DNA from: CAIWHR01 sp963786625
GTDB lineage: Bacteria; Pseudomonadota; Gammaproteobacteria; Burkholderiales; Casimicrobiaceae
Reading direction: 5' to 3'
Length of the DNA: 64,000 nucleotides
Assembly (NCBI GenBank): GCA_963786625.1
Contig: CAWAZS010000014.1
Span: forward strand, 1-64,000
Numbering within the stretch: the first letter of the stretch is position 1; the number at the start of each line of letters is the position of its first letter. Of the stretch, positions 50,814 through 60,247 are shown one piece after another. Below the pieces are notes generated by a model that made no database searches, was not told the origin of the DNA, and saw nothing but the letters and a program-made list of their open reading frames with translations. Made by a program: the position numbers and the translations under genes.

Positions 50814-52476
50814 TCATGCGGACCGAAGCTCTTTTGGCTTCATGGCCCACTGCCGAAGCACGAACTTTTAAATCTTGCCGCTCGGCGTTCGCGGCATTTC
50901 CTCGACAATTTCGATACGTTCGGGCAGATAGTTCTTGGTGCAATTGCGCTCGAGCAGGAAACCGGTCAACTCCTCCAACGACAGCTTCTGGCCTGCCCGC
51001 AGCACGACATAAGCACAACCGCGTTCACCGAGCCGCGGATCGGGATATGGAACGATCGCCACTTCCGCTATGGCGGGGTGCTCAAACAGCATCCCTTCGA
51101 TTTCCACGACCGGAACGTTCTCGCCCCCGCGGATAATGACGTCCTTGGTGCGACCGGTGATGCGCACATAGCCCTGCTCGTTAATAGTGGCGAGGTCTCC
51201 GGTATCGAGCCATCCGTCGGCATCCGTCGCATTCAGATGCGGACGCTTCAGGTATCCAACAAAGTTGCCACTGCTCCTGACCTGAAGACGCCCCTCTATA
51301 TTGGGACCGAGCAAAGATCCGCTCTCGTCCACAACACGGATTTCGGCGCCGGGATTCGGCTTGCCGTCGGTCTCCGCGCTTCTTTCGATGGGATCGTCGA
51401 CATCCGTCGCCGTTGAGGCGCCACACTCCGTCATCCCCCAGATGGAAACGATCGAAGCCTGCAGTTTTTCCGTCGCACGCCGCACCAATGCGCGAGGGAT
51501 CGGCGCGCCGCCTGCGATGAATATCCGGAAGTGCGGCAAACGAGTTCCCGTTCGCTCCACGGCATCCGTGAGGTCGAGCAGAAAAGGAGTCGCATGCCAT
51601 CGTGAACGTTGCGCCTTCACCGGCAAGTATCTCGAGCGCTTTGTCTCCATTCCAGATGTCCTGAAGGACCGCGGTTCCCTTCAGAAAATCGGCATGAGAA
51701 TGCCGACTAGAAACCCCGTTTGATGCGCCAGCGGCGATGCCATGAATGCAACATCAGATTGATCGAGCCTCAGTCGCGCAACGCGAGGGCGAACATCACC
51801 CCAAAGCGTGTTTGATGTGTGCATGACGCCTTTCGGCTCACCGGTCGTGCCAGACGTAAACAAAATCTGGCACACCTCATCGGCCTTCGGCGGCGGTGGA
51901 AACCGGATGCTGTCAGAACCGATCGCGCCTTCAAGCAAACGATCGAAGCTGTCGTCACCGTCACCGTCACCGTCGACGAAGAACACATCCTTGAGATTGG
52001 GCAGTGATTTCCGCAGTTCCGCAACCATGGGCGCATATTTGAAGCCTCTGAACTCGCGAGGGGCAATCAAAAGCCTGGTTTCGGCAAGTTCGAGCATGAA
52101 AGACAGCTCTCTCGCCCGAAAAATTGGCATCAGAGGGTTAGTGATGGCACCCGCTCTCATCGCCGCGAGATGAATTCGCACCAAACTCCCACCAGTTCGG
52201 AAGCTGAACCGAGATAACGTCGCCCGGCTCGATACCCAGTGCCACAAATTTTGCGGCGATTTTCGTAACGCGATGATTAAGCTCCCGATAAGTGAGAGCT
52301 TCACGCCTGCCGGTCGTCGATTTGAAATCGACCACAGCCACATGATCGGGACGCGATGCTACTGCTGCGTCGAAATAGTCCAGGATGGTTTCTTCACCCC
52401 ATAATCCACGGAGGCGCATCTCGGCCTGGCGGCCCGCAGTAAGGGCAAATGAATGCTGGAATCCCAAGATCGCCAT
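50814..52476 (-). pseudogene. AliA-like acyl-CoA ligase with frameshifts and a premature TAA
   Basis: AMP-forming ligase resembling cyclohexanecarboxylate-CoA ligase AliA: LWGEETILDYFDAAVASRPD, PNWWEF, AGAITNPLMPIFRARE, P-loop ILFTSGTTGEPKG, GMTECGAST, DTGDLATI and A10 EMPRTPSGKI. At least two frame breaks (near 52185 and 51640) interrupt it. In-frame TAA at 50868-50870 replaces an expected CAA: beyond it QKFVLRQWAMKPK continues to TGA at 50814-50816. ATG 52476 abuts the operator; ATG 52419 (MRLRGLWGEE) is an alternative. Ring or branched acids are the likely substrates by family. Confidence 0.82.
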
Positions 52477-52479
52477 CCA

Positions 52480-52497
52480 TGAATGATCACTCGTTCA
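52480..52497. promoter_or_regulatory. TetR/FadR-type operator palindrome
   Basis: TGAATGA-TCAC-TCGTTCA is an 18-base palindrome with a single mismatch between arms. It closely matches the TGAATGA-N4-TCATTCA operators of acyl-CoA-responsive TetR regulators such as Bacillus FadR. It lies in the divergent region between the CoA ligase and the quinone oxidoreductase genes; a TetR gene is 1.2 kb away. Binding is inferred. Confidence 0.6.
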
Positions 52498-52573
52498 ATA
52501 TTAATTCAGAAAATAGTCCAGTCAAGGCCGAACAGCGGTTTAACGATGTAGATTTTCCCGATTTTTGATTTTC

Positions 52574-52602
52574 TTGACACCATTGGTTGAATAATGGTTC
52601 TA
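52574..52602 (+). promoter_or_regulatory. candidate promoter of the quinone oxidoreductase gene
   Basis: A perfect -35 box TTGACA at 52574-52579 is followed 17 bases later by a weak -10-like region (GTTCTAG at 52597-52603). The spacer holds a dyad, ACCATT-N8-AATGGT at 52578-52597, which could be a regulator site. The gene starts at 52637. Confidence 0.4.
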
Positions 52603-52636
52603 GTTATTGTGATTGCTTCCTCCATAGTGAGAATTC

Positions 52637-53596
52637 ATGCGCGCGCTCGTCAGCACATATATCGGCGGCCCAGAAACCCTTTCCATCGCGCATTTCCCCT
52701 CACCGCCGGTAGGGCCGGGACAGGTCCGGATCGCGGTGCGTGCGTGCGGTATCAACTTCCCCGACACGCTGATCATCGAAGACCGTTATCAGTTCAAGCC
52801 GCCCCGTCCATTTTCTCCCGGAGGCGAAGTGGCGGAAATCGTTGAAGCCGTTGGAGACGGGGTCAGCAATATCAGGATTGGCGATCGGGTAATCGGAACG
52901 TCACTGTGGGGGGGCCTGGCGGAAAAATTCATATGCCAGGAACACCGCTGCGTTCGCATTCCAGACGATATGCCGTTCGATGACGCCGCCGCGCTTTTAT
53001 TGACGTTCGGCACCTCATACTACGCACTCAAGGAGCGTGGCCATCTCAAGGCCGGCGACACCGTCGTCGTGCTTGGCGGCGCAGGCGGGATAGGCCTTGC
53101 TTCGGTATCCCTAGCTAAAGCAATGGGAGCGCGCGTCATTGCCGCAGTCTCGACTGCTGAGAAAGCAGCCGTTGCCACAAAAGCAGGAGCCGATGAAGTC
53201 GTCGTCTATGATCGCGATCAGTCCGCAGCCCCGCTAAAAAGTTTTACAGAAACCCTGAAACAAGCAACGAGCGCGAAGGGAGCGGACGTCATCGTCGATG
53301 CCGTAGGCGGTCATTACGCAGAAGCCGCTCTCCGTGCGATCGCATGGAATGGCCGGTTTTTGGTCGTCGGCTTTCCAGCCGGCATCCCTTCAATCCCTCT
53401 CAATCTGGCCCTTCTAAAATCTTGCCAGATTGTAGGGGTCTTCTGGGGAGCATGGATTGATCGTGAGCCGGAAGCGTTTCAGAAAAGTGCGGCGGAATTG
53501 CTCGACTTCTATCGCAACTCGCAAATCAAACCTGCCATATCGGCAAGATACCCGCTTGAAGAAACAGCGAAGGCATTTGCGCAACTCGCGAGTTGA
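52637..53596 (+). CDS. NADPH:quinone oxidoreductase / zinc-less alcohol dehydrogenase-like protein, premature TGA
   Basis: MDR-superfamily reductase without the structural zinc lobe. Catalytic domain CGINFPDTLIIEDRYQFKP, nucleotide-binding GGAGGIGLASVSLAKAMGA near residue 148, and VVGFPAGIPSIPLNLALLK near the C-terminus. The TGA at 53594-53596 falls inside the last helix: the same frame goes on NAVGKLVIVI to TAA at 53627-53629, the normal family ending, so a CGA-to-TGA change removes 11 residues. An enoyl-CoA or quinone reduction role is inferred from the catabolic context. Confidence 0.88.
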   Translation: MRALVSTYIGGPETLSIAHFPSPPVGPGQVRIAVRACGINFPDTLIIEDRYQFKPPRPFSPGGEVAEIVEAVGDGVSNIRIGDRVIGTSLWGGLAEKFICQEHRCVRIPDDMPFDDAAALLLTFGTSYYALKERGHLKAGDTVVVLGGAGGIGLASVSLAKAMGARVIAAVSTAEKAAVATKAGADEVVVYDRDQSAAPLKSFTETLKQATSAKGADVIVDAVGGHYAEAALRAIAWNGRFLVVGFPAGIPSIPLNLALLKSCQIVGVFWGAWIDREPEAFQKSAAELLDFYRNSQIKPAISARYPLEETAKAFAQLAS

Positions 53597-53652
53597 AATG
53601 CCGTCGGAAAACTTGTGATCGTGATTTAATTGCTAGGGATACATCCGTCTCT

Positions 53653-54306
53653 TCAATTCAGCGAGCTCTGGCGCTCGCCGCGTCCGGTAAGAACCGCCAT
53701 AAAGAAGAGATTCAGACCTCGGTTGATGTATTCGTCCACTGTCATTCGCTTCGAGAAATGCCAGGCTTTCAATGCCCATGCATGGGAAAAAATGACGATC
53801 TGATAGACAAATAGCTCAACGTCCACGTCGCTGAAAAGACCTGCTTCGATGCAATCACGAACGCATGCGGCAATGTAACCATTCGTCGTGATTTCCTTCT
53901 GCTTGATGATGTCTCGCCGCTCCTTCCGGAGGGATTTCGTTTCCCGATACGTCAGAACGGTCACTTCTACAGAGGCATTATTTACTCTGCAGAAAGCGCG
54001 TACCGCGGCGTAGAACCGCTCAAGCGGATCTTCCGTAGTCTTCAGTGCGGCCAGGATATGCGAATCGTATGAGTCCATAATTTCGACAATGGCGAGATAA
54101 AGCAGGTCTTCCTTGTCGTTGAAATATTGATAGATCGTGCCGATGCTGACTTCGGCGCATTCCGCGATATCGCGGATCGTTGCCGGATGATACCCGCGTT
54201 CACTGAAAACCTTGATGCTGGCGGCCGTGATCTGTTTCCGGCGACGCTCAACCAAAGCAGGATCATCGATCTTGCTTTTAACGCCTGCGCTTTCAGATTG
54301 AACCAT
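53653..54306 (-). CDS. TetR/AcrR family transcriptional regulator, 217 aa
   Basis: The N-terminal helix-turn-helix (about residues 20-65) reads ITAASIKVFSERGYHPATIRDIAE then VSIGTIYQYFNDKEDLL. The C-terminal ligand domain has LERFYAAVRAFCRV and resembles regulators of acyl-CoA catabolism. It is convergent with the oxidoreductase gene and is the only regulator in the island, so it is the best candidate for the palindrome at 52480. ATG 54306 is chosen over TTG 54309. Confidence 0.9.
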   Translation of the reverse strand: MVQSESAGVKSKIDDPALVERRRKQITAASIKVFSERGYHPATIRDIAECAEVSIGTIYQYFNDKEDLLYLAIVEIMDSYDSHILAALKTTEDPLERFYAAVRAFCRVNNASVEVTVLTYRETKSLRKERRDIIKQKEITTNGYIAACVRDCIEAGLFSDVDVELFVYQIVIFSHAWALKAWHFSKRMTVDEYINRGLNLFFMAVLTGRGERQSSLN

Positions 54307-54427
54307 CAATTTTATCCGTAAGAACGAAACGAGTTGACTTTATGGATCAAACATTTCCCAATCGCCGGCGCTTTTTGCTTCGTCAAGCGACGGATACGGC
54401 ATCGACGAACCTGACGAGCGGAACACC

Positions 54428-54652
54428 TTGGCAAGGGGCATTGGGAGCGCCATCAATTTATCATTGGGCATCGTCACCGTGCTCAAGCCGTCGCTGGGCT
54501 ATAAGCAGTGCGCGGAGATCGCACGCGAGGGCTACGAGTCCGGCAAGTCGCTGCACGAAATCGTCGTCAACGAAAGAAAGCTGCTGACCCAGGAAAAGTG
54601 GGACGAGGTGTTCTCGTTCGAAAACCTGATCAGTCCGAAGTTCGAGCAGTAA
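54428..54652 (+). pseudogene. aspartate ammonia-lyase (AspA) 3' fragment
   Basis: About 60 C-terminal residues of a fumarase/aspartase-type lyase: SLGIVTVLKPSLGYKQCAEI, then GKSLHEIVVNERKLLTQEKWDEVF and NLISPKFEQ to TAA. The catalytic core is absent. Homology begins near 54460, where the base composition also jumps. An aspA gene ahead of a Dcu carrier is a common operon pair, which supports the identity. Confidence 0.72.
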
Positions 54653-54689
54653 TCCGTTCCGGGGCGCGTACCCTCCGGGGAGAAGGATC

Positions 54690-56014
54690 ATGACACTGTC
54701 GATTGTTCTGCAATTCGTCGTCGTGCTGGCGGCAATCTGGATGGGCGCCCGGTACAGCGGGGTCGGACTCGGGCTGTGGGGCGCCGTGGGGCTGCTGGTG
54801 CTGGTCGTGGCGTTCGGCGTCAACCCGACGTCGCCACCGATCGACGTGATGCTAATCATCCTGGCGGTAATCATGGCCGCGTCGGTCATGGATGCGGCCG
54901 GCGGCATCGACTTCCTCGTGCGCATCGCCGAACGGATCATCCGCGCCAACCCGAAGTACGTGACGATCGTCGCGCCGCTGACCACGTGGACGTTCACGTT
55001 TCTCGCAGGCACGGGGCACATCGTCTATCCTCTGCTGCCGGTAATCTATGAGACCGCGCACCAGAGCGGCATCCGTCCGGAGCGCCCGATGGCGGTGGCA
55101 ACCATCGCATCGCAGCAGGCGATCACGGCCAGTCCGGTCGCGGCGGCAACGGCCGCGATGATCGGACTCTTTGCCGAAAAAGGCATGACGCAGTGGGGCC
55201 TGCCGCAGATCCTCATGGTCTGCGTGCCGGCGACGCTCACCGGCGTGGTCGCGGCGGCGATCATCTCCATGTTTCTCGGCAAGAACCTCGAGGACGACCA
55301 GGAATACCAGGCCCGGCTCAAGGCCGGCCTGATCCCGGTGCCGCAATCCGCGGCCGAACGCCCGCCGCTCAAGCCGGCGGCCAAGGCTTCGGCGTTCCTG
55401 TTCCTGGCCGGCGTGGCGCTGGTGGTGGTGTTCGGCTTCTTCCCCGAACTGCGCAAGCTGCCGGTGCCAAGGCTCCGTTGGCAATGCCGGTCGTGATCGA
55501 AATCGTGATGATGGCGGTCGCCGCCGTGATGCTGCTGATCACCAGGGTCGACGTCGACGAGGTTCCGAAGACCTCGACGCTGCGCGCCGGCGTGGTCGCC
55601 GTCATCGGCATCTTCGGCCTAGCGTGGCTGGGCGACAGCTTCATCGCTGCGCACAAGGACGTCATCGTGCCGGCGATCGGGCAATGGGCCGAGCAGGCGC
55701 CGTGGACATTCGCGTTCGGGCTTTTCTTCGCGTCGGTGCTGTTGTACAGCCAGGCGGCGACGACCCGCGCGCTGATGCCGCTGGGCATGGCGCTGGGCAT
55801 CCCGCCGCAGTTCCTGATCGCGATGTTTCCGTCGGTGAACGGCTACTTCTTCATCCCGACCTACGGCTCGCTGATCGCGGCGATCAATTTCGACCTTTCC
55901 GGAACGACGAAGATCGGCAAGTACGTGCTCAACCACTCGTTCATGATCCCGGGACTCGTCGCCACCAGTGTGGCGGTCACGACCGGGTTGTTCCTGGCAA
56001 AGATCATGTTCTGA
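54690..56014 (+). CDS. anaerobic C4-dicarboxylate transporter (DcuA/DcuB family), single frameshift
   Basis: Inner-membrane antiporter for fumarate, aspartate or succinate with about 10-12 helices: WMGARYSGVGLGLWG, VMDAAGGIDFLVRIAE, TGHIVYPLLPVIYE and ASQQAITASPVAAATA are family signatures. The frame breaks at the GG at 55463-55464; adding one G joins RKLPG to AKAPLAMPVVIEIVMM and restores about 441 residues. GGAGAAGG lies upstream of ATG 54690. It was probably transcribed with aspA. Confidence 0.9.
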
Positions 56015-56141
56015 TCGGGGCCGTCATCCGGCGAGTTGCCGGTCGTGCGCTAGGTTGCGGTATTACAATGATCGCGGTTGCCGCGGTTCATTGGCGACCC
56101 CGATACTGGACGGATTCCCGTGACCAACGGAAGCCCGCCGC

Positions 56142-57824
56142 ATGACCCCACCGCCCGCCTCCACGACGCCGCACGCCTCCGGCACGCCTGCCCTGCGCTT
56201 CGACGTGGTCGCCGGGCTCACCGCCGCTGCAGTCGTGTTGCCCAAGGCAATGGCCTACGCAACGGTTGCCGGCTTGCCCGTCGCCGTGGGTCTGTATACC
56301 GCTTTCATTCCGATGGCGGTCTACGCGCTGCTCGGCTCGTCGCGGGTGCTCTCCGTCAGCTCCACCACAACACTGGCGATCCTGGCCGGCACGCAGCTCG
56401 GGCTGGTCGTGCCGGACGGCGACCCGGCAAAGCTCGTCACCGCGACGGCCACTCTGGCCGCGCTCGTCGGCGCGCTGCTGCTGCTGGCGAGGCTGTTGAA
56501 ACTGGGGTTCGTGGCGAACTTCATTTCGACGCCCGTGCTGACGGGCTTCAAGGCGGGGATCGGTCTGGTGATCGTGCTGGACCAGGTGCCGAAGCTACTC
56601 GGCATCCACATCACCAAGCAGGGGTTCTTTCTCGACGTCCTGAGCGTCGCGCACCACGTTCCCGAAACGTCGCTGATCACGCTGGCGGTCGCCGTCGCGA
56701 CGTTTGCGGTGCTGATCGGCATGGAGCGGCTGTGGCCCCACTCGCCGGCCCCGCTGGTCGCCGTGGGGGGCAGCATTGCCGCATCGTGGTTCTTCGGTCT
56801 GAAGGCCGCGGGAGTGTCGATCGTCGGCCTGATTCCGCAGGGCTTCCCGTCGCTCACGCTGCCGGATCTCGCGCTGATCGAGCAATTGGTCCCGGGCGCG
56901 CTCGGGATCGCGCTGATGAGCTTCACCGAGACCATTGCTGCGGGCCGCGCCTTCGCCAAGTCGGGCGAGCCTCCGATCGATGCCAACCGCGAACTGATCG
57001 CCACCGGTGCGGCGAACCTGGGAGGCGCCCTCTTTGGCGCGATGCCGGCAGGCGGCGGCACGTCGCAGACGGCCGTCGTGCGCGCGGCCGGCGGATTGTC
57101 GCAGAAGTCGTCGCTGGTGACCGCCGGTGCTGCGCTGGCGACGATGCTGCTGCTGGCACCGTTGCTGGGACTGATGCCGCACGCGACCCTTGCGGCCATC
57201 GTCATCGTCTACTCGGTCGGGCTGATCCAGCCTGCGGAGTTCCGTGCCATCCGCACGGTGCGCTCGATGGAGTTTCGCTGGGCTCTGATCGCGTGTGTCG
57301 GGGTATTGGTGTTCGGCACGCTCAAGGGAATTCTGGTGGCGATCGTCGTGTCGATGATCGGCCTCGCCAGCCAGACCGCCCATCCCCGCGTGTCGGTGAT
57401 CGGCCGCAAGCGCGGGGCCGACGTGCTGAGGCCAATGTCCCCCGAGCATCCCGACGACGAAACCTTCGACGGCCTGCTGATCGTGCGACCGGAGGGGCGC
57501 CTGTTCTTCGTCAATGCGCAGTATGTGGCCGAGCAGATCGACGCGCTGGTCGCGCAGCACAAGCCGCGCGTGCTGGCGCTGGACATGAGCCGCGTGCCCG
57601 ACATCGAATATTCGGCGCTGCAGGCCCTGATGGAAGGCGAAAAGCGGGCCACAGAGCAAGGCACCGTCGTCTGGCTGGTCGGGTTGAACCCCAGCGTCCT
57701 CGAGGTCGTGCGCCGCGCCGGCCTGGACCAGCGCCTCGGCCGCGAGCGCATGCTGTTCAATGCACGCGCAGCGATTGCGCACTACCAATCGCTGCAGGGA
57801 ACCGCTGCGAGCCCGCATGCCTGA
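56142..57824 (+). CDS. SulP family sulfate permease with STAS domain, 560 aa
   Basis: SLC26/SulP anion carrier of the inner membrane: N-terminal LTAAAVVLPKAMAYATVAGLP, GLIPQGFPSLTLPD and SFTETIAAGRAFAKSG, with 12 or so helices up to residue 400. A C-terminal cytoplasmic STAS domain (about 435-550, ALDMSRVPDIEYSALQAL) follows. Sulfate, bicarbonate or another anion is possible. Its stop overlaps the next gene by eight bases (ATGCCTGA region), linking it to a thiosulfate dehydrogenase-like cytochrome and favouring a sulfur role. Confidence 0.93.
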   Translation: MTPPPASTTPHASGTPALRFDVVAGLTAAAVVLPKAMAYATVAGLPVAVGLYTAFIPMAVYALLGSSRVLSVSSTTTLAILAGTQLGLVVPDGDPAKLVTATATLAALVGALLLLARLLKLGFVANFISTPVLTGFKAGIGLVIVLDQVPKLLGIHITKQGFFLDVLSVAHHVPETSLITLAVAVATFAVLIGMERLWPHSPAPLVAVGGSIAASWFFGLKAAGVSIVGLIPQGFPSLTLPDLALIEQLVPGALGIALMSFTETIAAGRAFAKSGEPPIDANRELIATGAANLGGALFGAMPAGGGTSQTAVVRAAGGLSQKSSLVTAGAALATMLLLAPLLGLMPHATLAAIVIVYSVGLIQPAEFRAIRTVRSMEFRWALIACVGVLVFGTLKGILVAIVVSMIGLASQTAHPRVSVIGRKRGADVLRPMSPEHPDDETFDGLLIVRPEGRLFFVNAQYVAEQIDALVAQHKPRVLALDMSRVPDIEYSALQALMEGEKRATEQGTVVWLVGLNPSVLEVVRRAGLDQRLGRERMLFNARAAIAHYQSLQGTAASPHA

Positions 57825-58642
57825 CACGATGGTTTCGCGTGTGCTCGGCGTCCTGGGCCTCCTGTGCATCGCGGCGCTGGGTCCGGCGCATGCCGCGGGC
57901 CAGGCACCCTTCAAAGTGCCCGCGGACAGCACGATCCCGGCCGGCCCGGAAGGTGAGGCTGTCAGGCTCGGGAAAGCGCTGATCACCGATACCAAGAAGC
58001 TGCTGCCGCACAATGTCGGCAACGGCCTCAACTGCACCAACTGCCACCTGGGCGCCGGCACCGTCGCAACGCCGGACCCTTCGTCGGCCTGTGGGGCGTG
58101 TTTCCGGAATACCGCAGCCGCAACGGCCGCATCAACTCGATGCAGGAGCGCGTCAACGACTGCTTCGAGCGCTCGATGAACGGCAAGGCGCTCGTCCTCG
58201 ATTCGAACGAAATGAACGCCATCCTCATGTACATCCAATGGCTGTCGAACGGCGTGCCGATGGCGAAGAGGTGGCCGGGCGCGGCATGGGCACGGTCGAC
58301 ACGGCGCTCAAGCCCAATGCGGTCCGCGGCAAGCAGGTCTACGCGCAAAAGTGCGCCAGCTGCCACGGCGACAATGGCGCCGGCATTGGCAATCCCGCCG
58401 GCGGCTACGTGTTCCCGCCCGTCTGGGGCAAGGCGTCGTTCAACGTCGGCGCGGGCCTCGCGCGCACGTACACGGCCGCGGCGTTCATCAAGCACAACAT
58501 GCCGCTGGGGCAAGGCGACACGCTCACCGATCAGGACGCGGTCGACGTGGCCGAGTATGTCACCCACCAGGCGCGCCCGGCCTTCGCGCCGGCCAAGGCC
58601 GATTACGCGAAGGGCACCAAGCCCAAGGACGCGCGCAACTGA
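57817..58642 (+). CDS. tsdA: TsdA-like diheme cytochrome c (thiosulfate dehydrogenase), two frameshifts
   Basis: Exported diheme cytochrome. Signal MPDTMVSRVLGVLGLLCIAALG ends near AHA (split here by the reader as needed). First heme CTNCH near residue 75; then VFPEYRSRNGRINSMQERVN and DCFERSMNGK, whose Cys is the unusual axial heme ligand position of TsdA; second heme CASCHG. TsdA oxidises thiosulfate to tetrathionate or the reverse. Frame breaks near 58080 and 58262 must be corrected to join the parts. It begins inside the end of the SulP gene. Confidence 0.85.
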
Positions 58643-58795
58643 GATCGGCGGCGCCTTCCGTCCCCGAGCAGCTGTCTCGCCAAGGACTCGGCTGCCGTGG
58701 AGCGGTCATCGATCATGACGGTTGTCCAGCTTGAGGGGCAGGTCGTGCGCCCAAGCCAACGCGTCGAGAATCGCCTGACGCCTGGCGCTGTGCCA

Positions 58796-60247
58796 TCAGT
58801 ACAGCCGGATCGCTATATCGAAGTACCAGGTTCGGCGGATCTCGATCACGTCGAACTCGCGGGCCAGGCCCGGTGGGAACACCTGGTAGGGCGTCTGGCT
58901 GTGCACGACGCGTCGTATCGCTTCGTCGAGGGCCGGCACGCCGCTGGATAGAACGAAGGTCACCGACTCCACCGAGCCGTCGCTACGAATGGCCACCGTC
59001 ACGAGGGGATCGGTATGAGGCTGCTTCGCCGCGTCGCGGACCATGTCGAACGTCATGTTCAGCTGGATCTTCCGGGCCCAGGCTTCCGCATACAGGATGA
59101 GTTCGGCGTTGGGATCGGCGCGACCGAAGAGCCTGTATCGACGTGCGCTGCTCGACGAGGGTGACAGGCGCGCTGCAGCCGCTGCAGCTTCACGCCGGGC
59201 GGCCTCCTCGTCGAGCTGTCGTCCTATCGCCCGAAGCGTCGCTTCCCGTTTTGCGGCCGCCTCTTGCGCGACGTCGACCCGTGCGGCCTCGACCCGTGCG
59301 GCTTCGACACGTGCGGCCTCGACACGTGCGGCTTCGACTCGTGCGGCTTCGACTCGTGCGGCTTCGACTCGTGCGGCTTCGACCCGTGCGGCTTCGACCC
59401 GTGCGGCTTCGACCCGCGCGGCTTCGACCCGTGCGGCTTCGACCCGCGCGGCTTCGACCCGTGCGGCTTCGACCTGTGCGGTCTCGACACGTGCGGCCAC
59501 TTGTCGCGCCGCCTCCTGCAAGTCCGCCGCCTGCCGAGCGGCGTCCAATAGCGCGGCCTCCTGCTGCGCCGCCTCCGGCTGCTCCGCCTGCCGTTGCTCC
59601 TCCTGCTTGGATGGATCGAGCTTGGCCAGTTCAACGCCTCGCTCCTGCGGCTCTTGGTCAATTCGCGTCCGCGCTGCATCAACAGTATCTCCAAGCGACG
59701 GCATCGCGGTCTCCGGGCTCGAGGCGCTTGGCGCTGCCGCGAAGACCGGCGCTGGCGTCGCTGGAGTGGCAGGCACGACCCACGTGGGCTCGTCGGTCTG
59801 CGCCAACGCGATCACGGCCGGCGCGGGGATCGGCGGGGGCGCCGCGTCACCGTGCCAATCGGCGCGCAAAGGTATTTGCGCAGGGGCCGCATCGGTCTCG
59901 GCATCTGTCCGTGGGCTGACCTCCGGCATGCTCGCTGTTGCAGTCTGCCGCGGGGTCGGCGCACGGGACACGGAGGGCGTCAACGCCGGCCCACTGACAA
60001 CAGGCTGCTCGACCGGTGCCTGCTGCAACGGCTCCGCGGCCGGCGTGACCGCCTGCTCCGCCGCGGTGACCTGCGCCGGAACGACTACGACGCGCAGATC
60101 GGGTACCTCGATCCGTCGTTCCTGCCAGGGGAAGCCGAAGCCTGGAAGCCAATGTCTCTGGCCACCGAATATCAGGCTCAACAGCAACGTGTGGATCAGC
60201 AGCGAGAGCAGCAGCGCCTGCGTCAGTCGCCTGTGCTCAGCGCTCAT
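58796..60247 (-). CDS. TonB/TolA-like energy transducer with VEAAR repeats, 483 aa
   Basis: One N-terminal membrane helix (ALLLSLLIHTLLLSLIFGG), a long Pro/Ala-rich periplasmic linker, then thirteen tandem VEAAR pentapeptides predicted as one rigid helix. A C-terminal domain of about 100 residues (AWARKIQLNMTF, VTVAIRSDGSVESVTF, ALDEAIRRVV) resembles the TonB/TolA C-terminal fold. ATG 60247 gives the membrane anchor at the N-terminus. No exbB/exbD or receptor is adjacent. The repeat makes it resemble TolA in design. Confidence 0.8.
   Translation of the reverse strand: MSAEHRRLTQALLLSLLIHTLLLSLIFGGQRHWLPGFGFPWQERRIEVPDLRVVVVPAQVTAAEQAVTPAAEPLQQAPVEQPVVSGPALTPSVSRAPTPRQTATASMPEVSPRTDAETDAAPAQIPLRADWHGDAAPPPIPAPAVIALAQTDEPTWVVPATPATPAPVFAAAPSASSPETAMPSLGDTVDAARTRIDQEPQERGVELAKLDPSKQEEQRQAEQPEAAQQEAALLDAARQAADLQEAARQVAARVETAQVEAARVEAARVEAARVEAARVEAARVEAARVEAARVEAARVEAARVEAARVEAARVEAARVEAARVDVAQEAAAKREATLRAIGRQLDEEAARREAAAAAARLSPSSSSARRYRLFGRADPNAELILYAEAWARKIQLNMTFDMVRDAAKQPHTDPLVTVAIRSDGSVESVTFVLSSGVPALDEAIRRVVHSQTPYQVFPPGLAREFDVIEIRRTWYFDIAIRLY
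59281..59475. repeat. thirteen 15-bp tandem repeats in the TonB-like gene
   Basis: Unit gtgcggcttcgaccc with variation at a few wobble positions (ctc/ttc, aca/act/acc, and gtg/gcg). It encodes VEAAR on the minus strand with no amino-acid change in 13 copies; degenerate units (VETAQ, VDVAQ) flank both ends. Units 4-6 and 7-9 are identical runs, a sign of recent slippage. Copy number is likely to vary between strains. Confidence 0.92.

Noticed and set aside
59281..59475. possible CRISPR-like array
   Set aside because: Repeats are contiguous 15-bp units in frame with a protein, without spacers. No CRISPR array was seen elsewhere.
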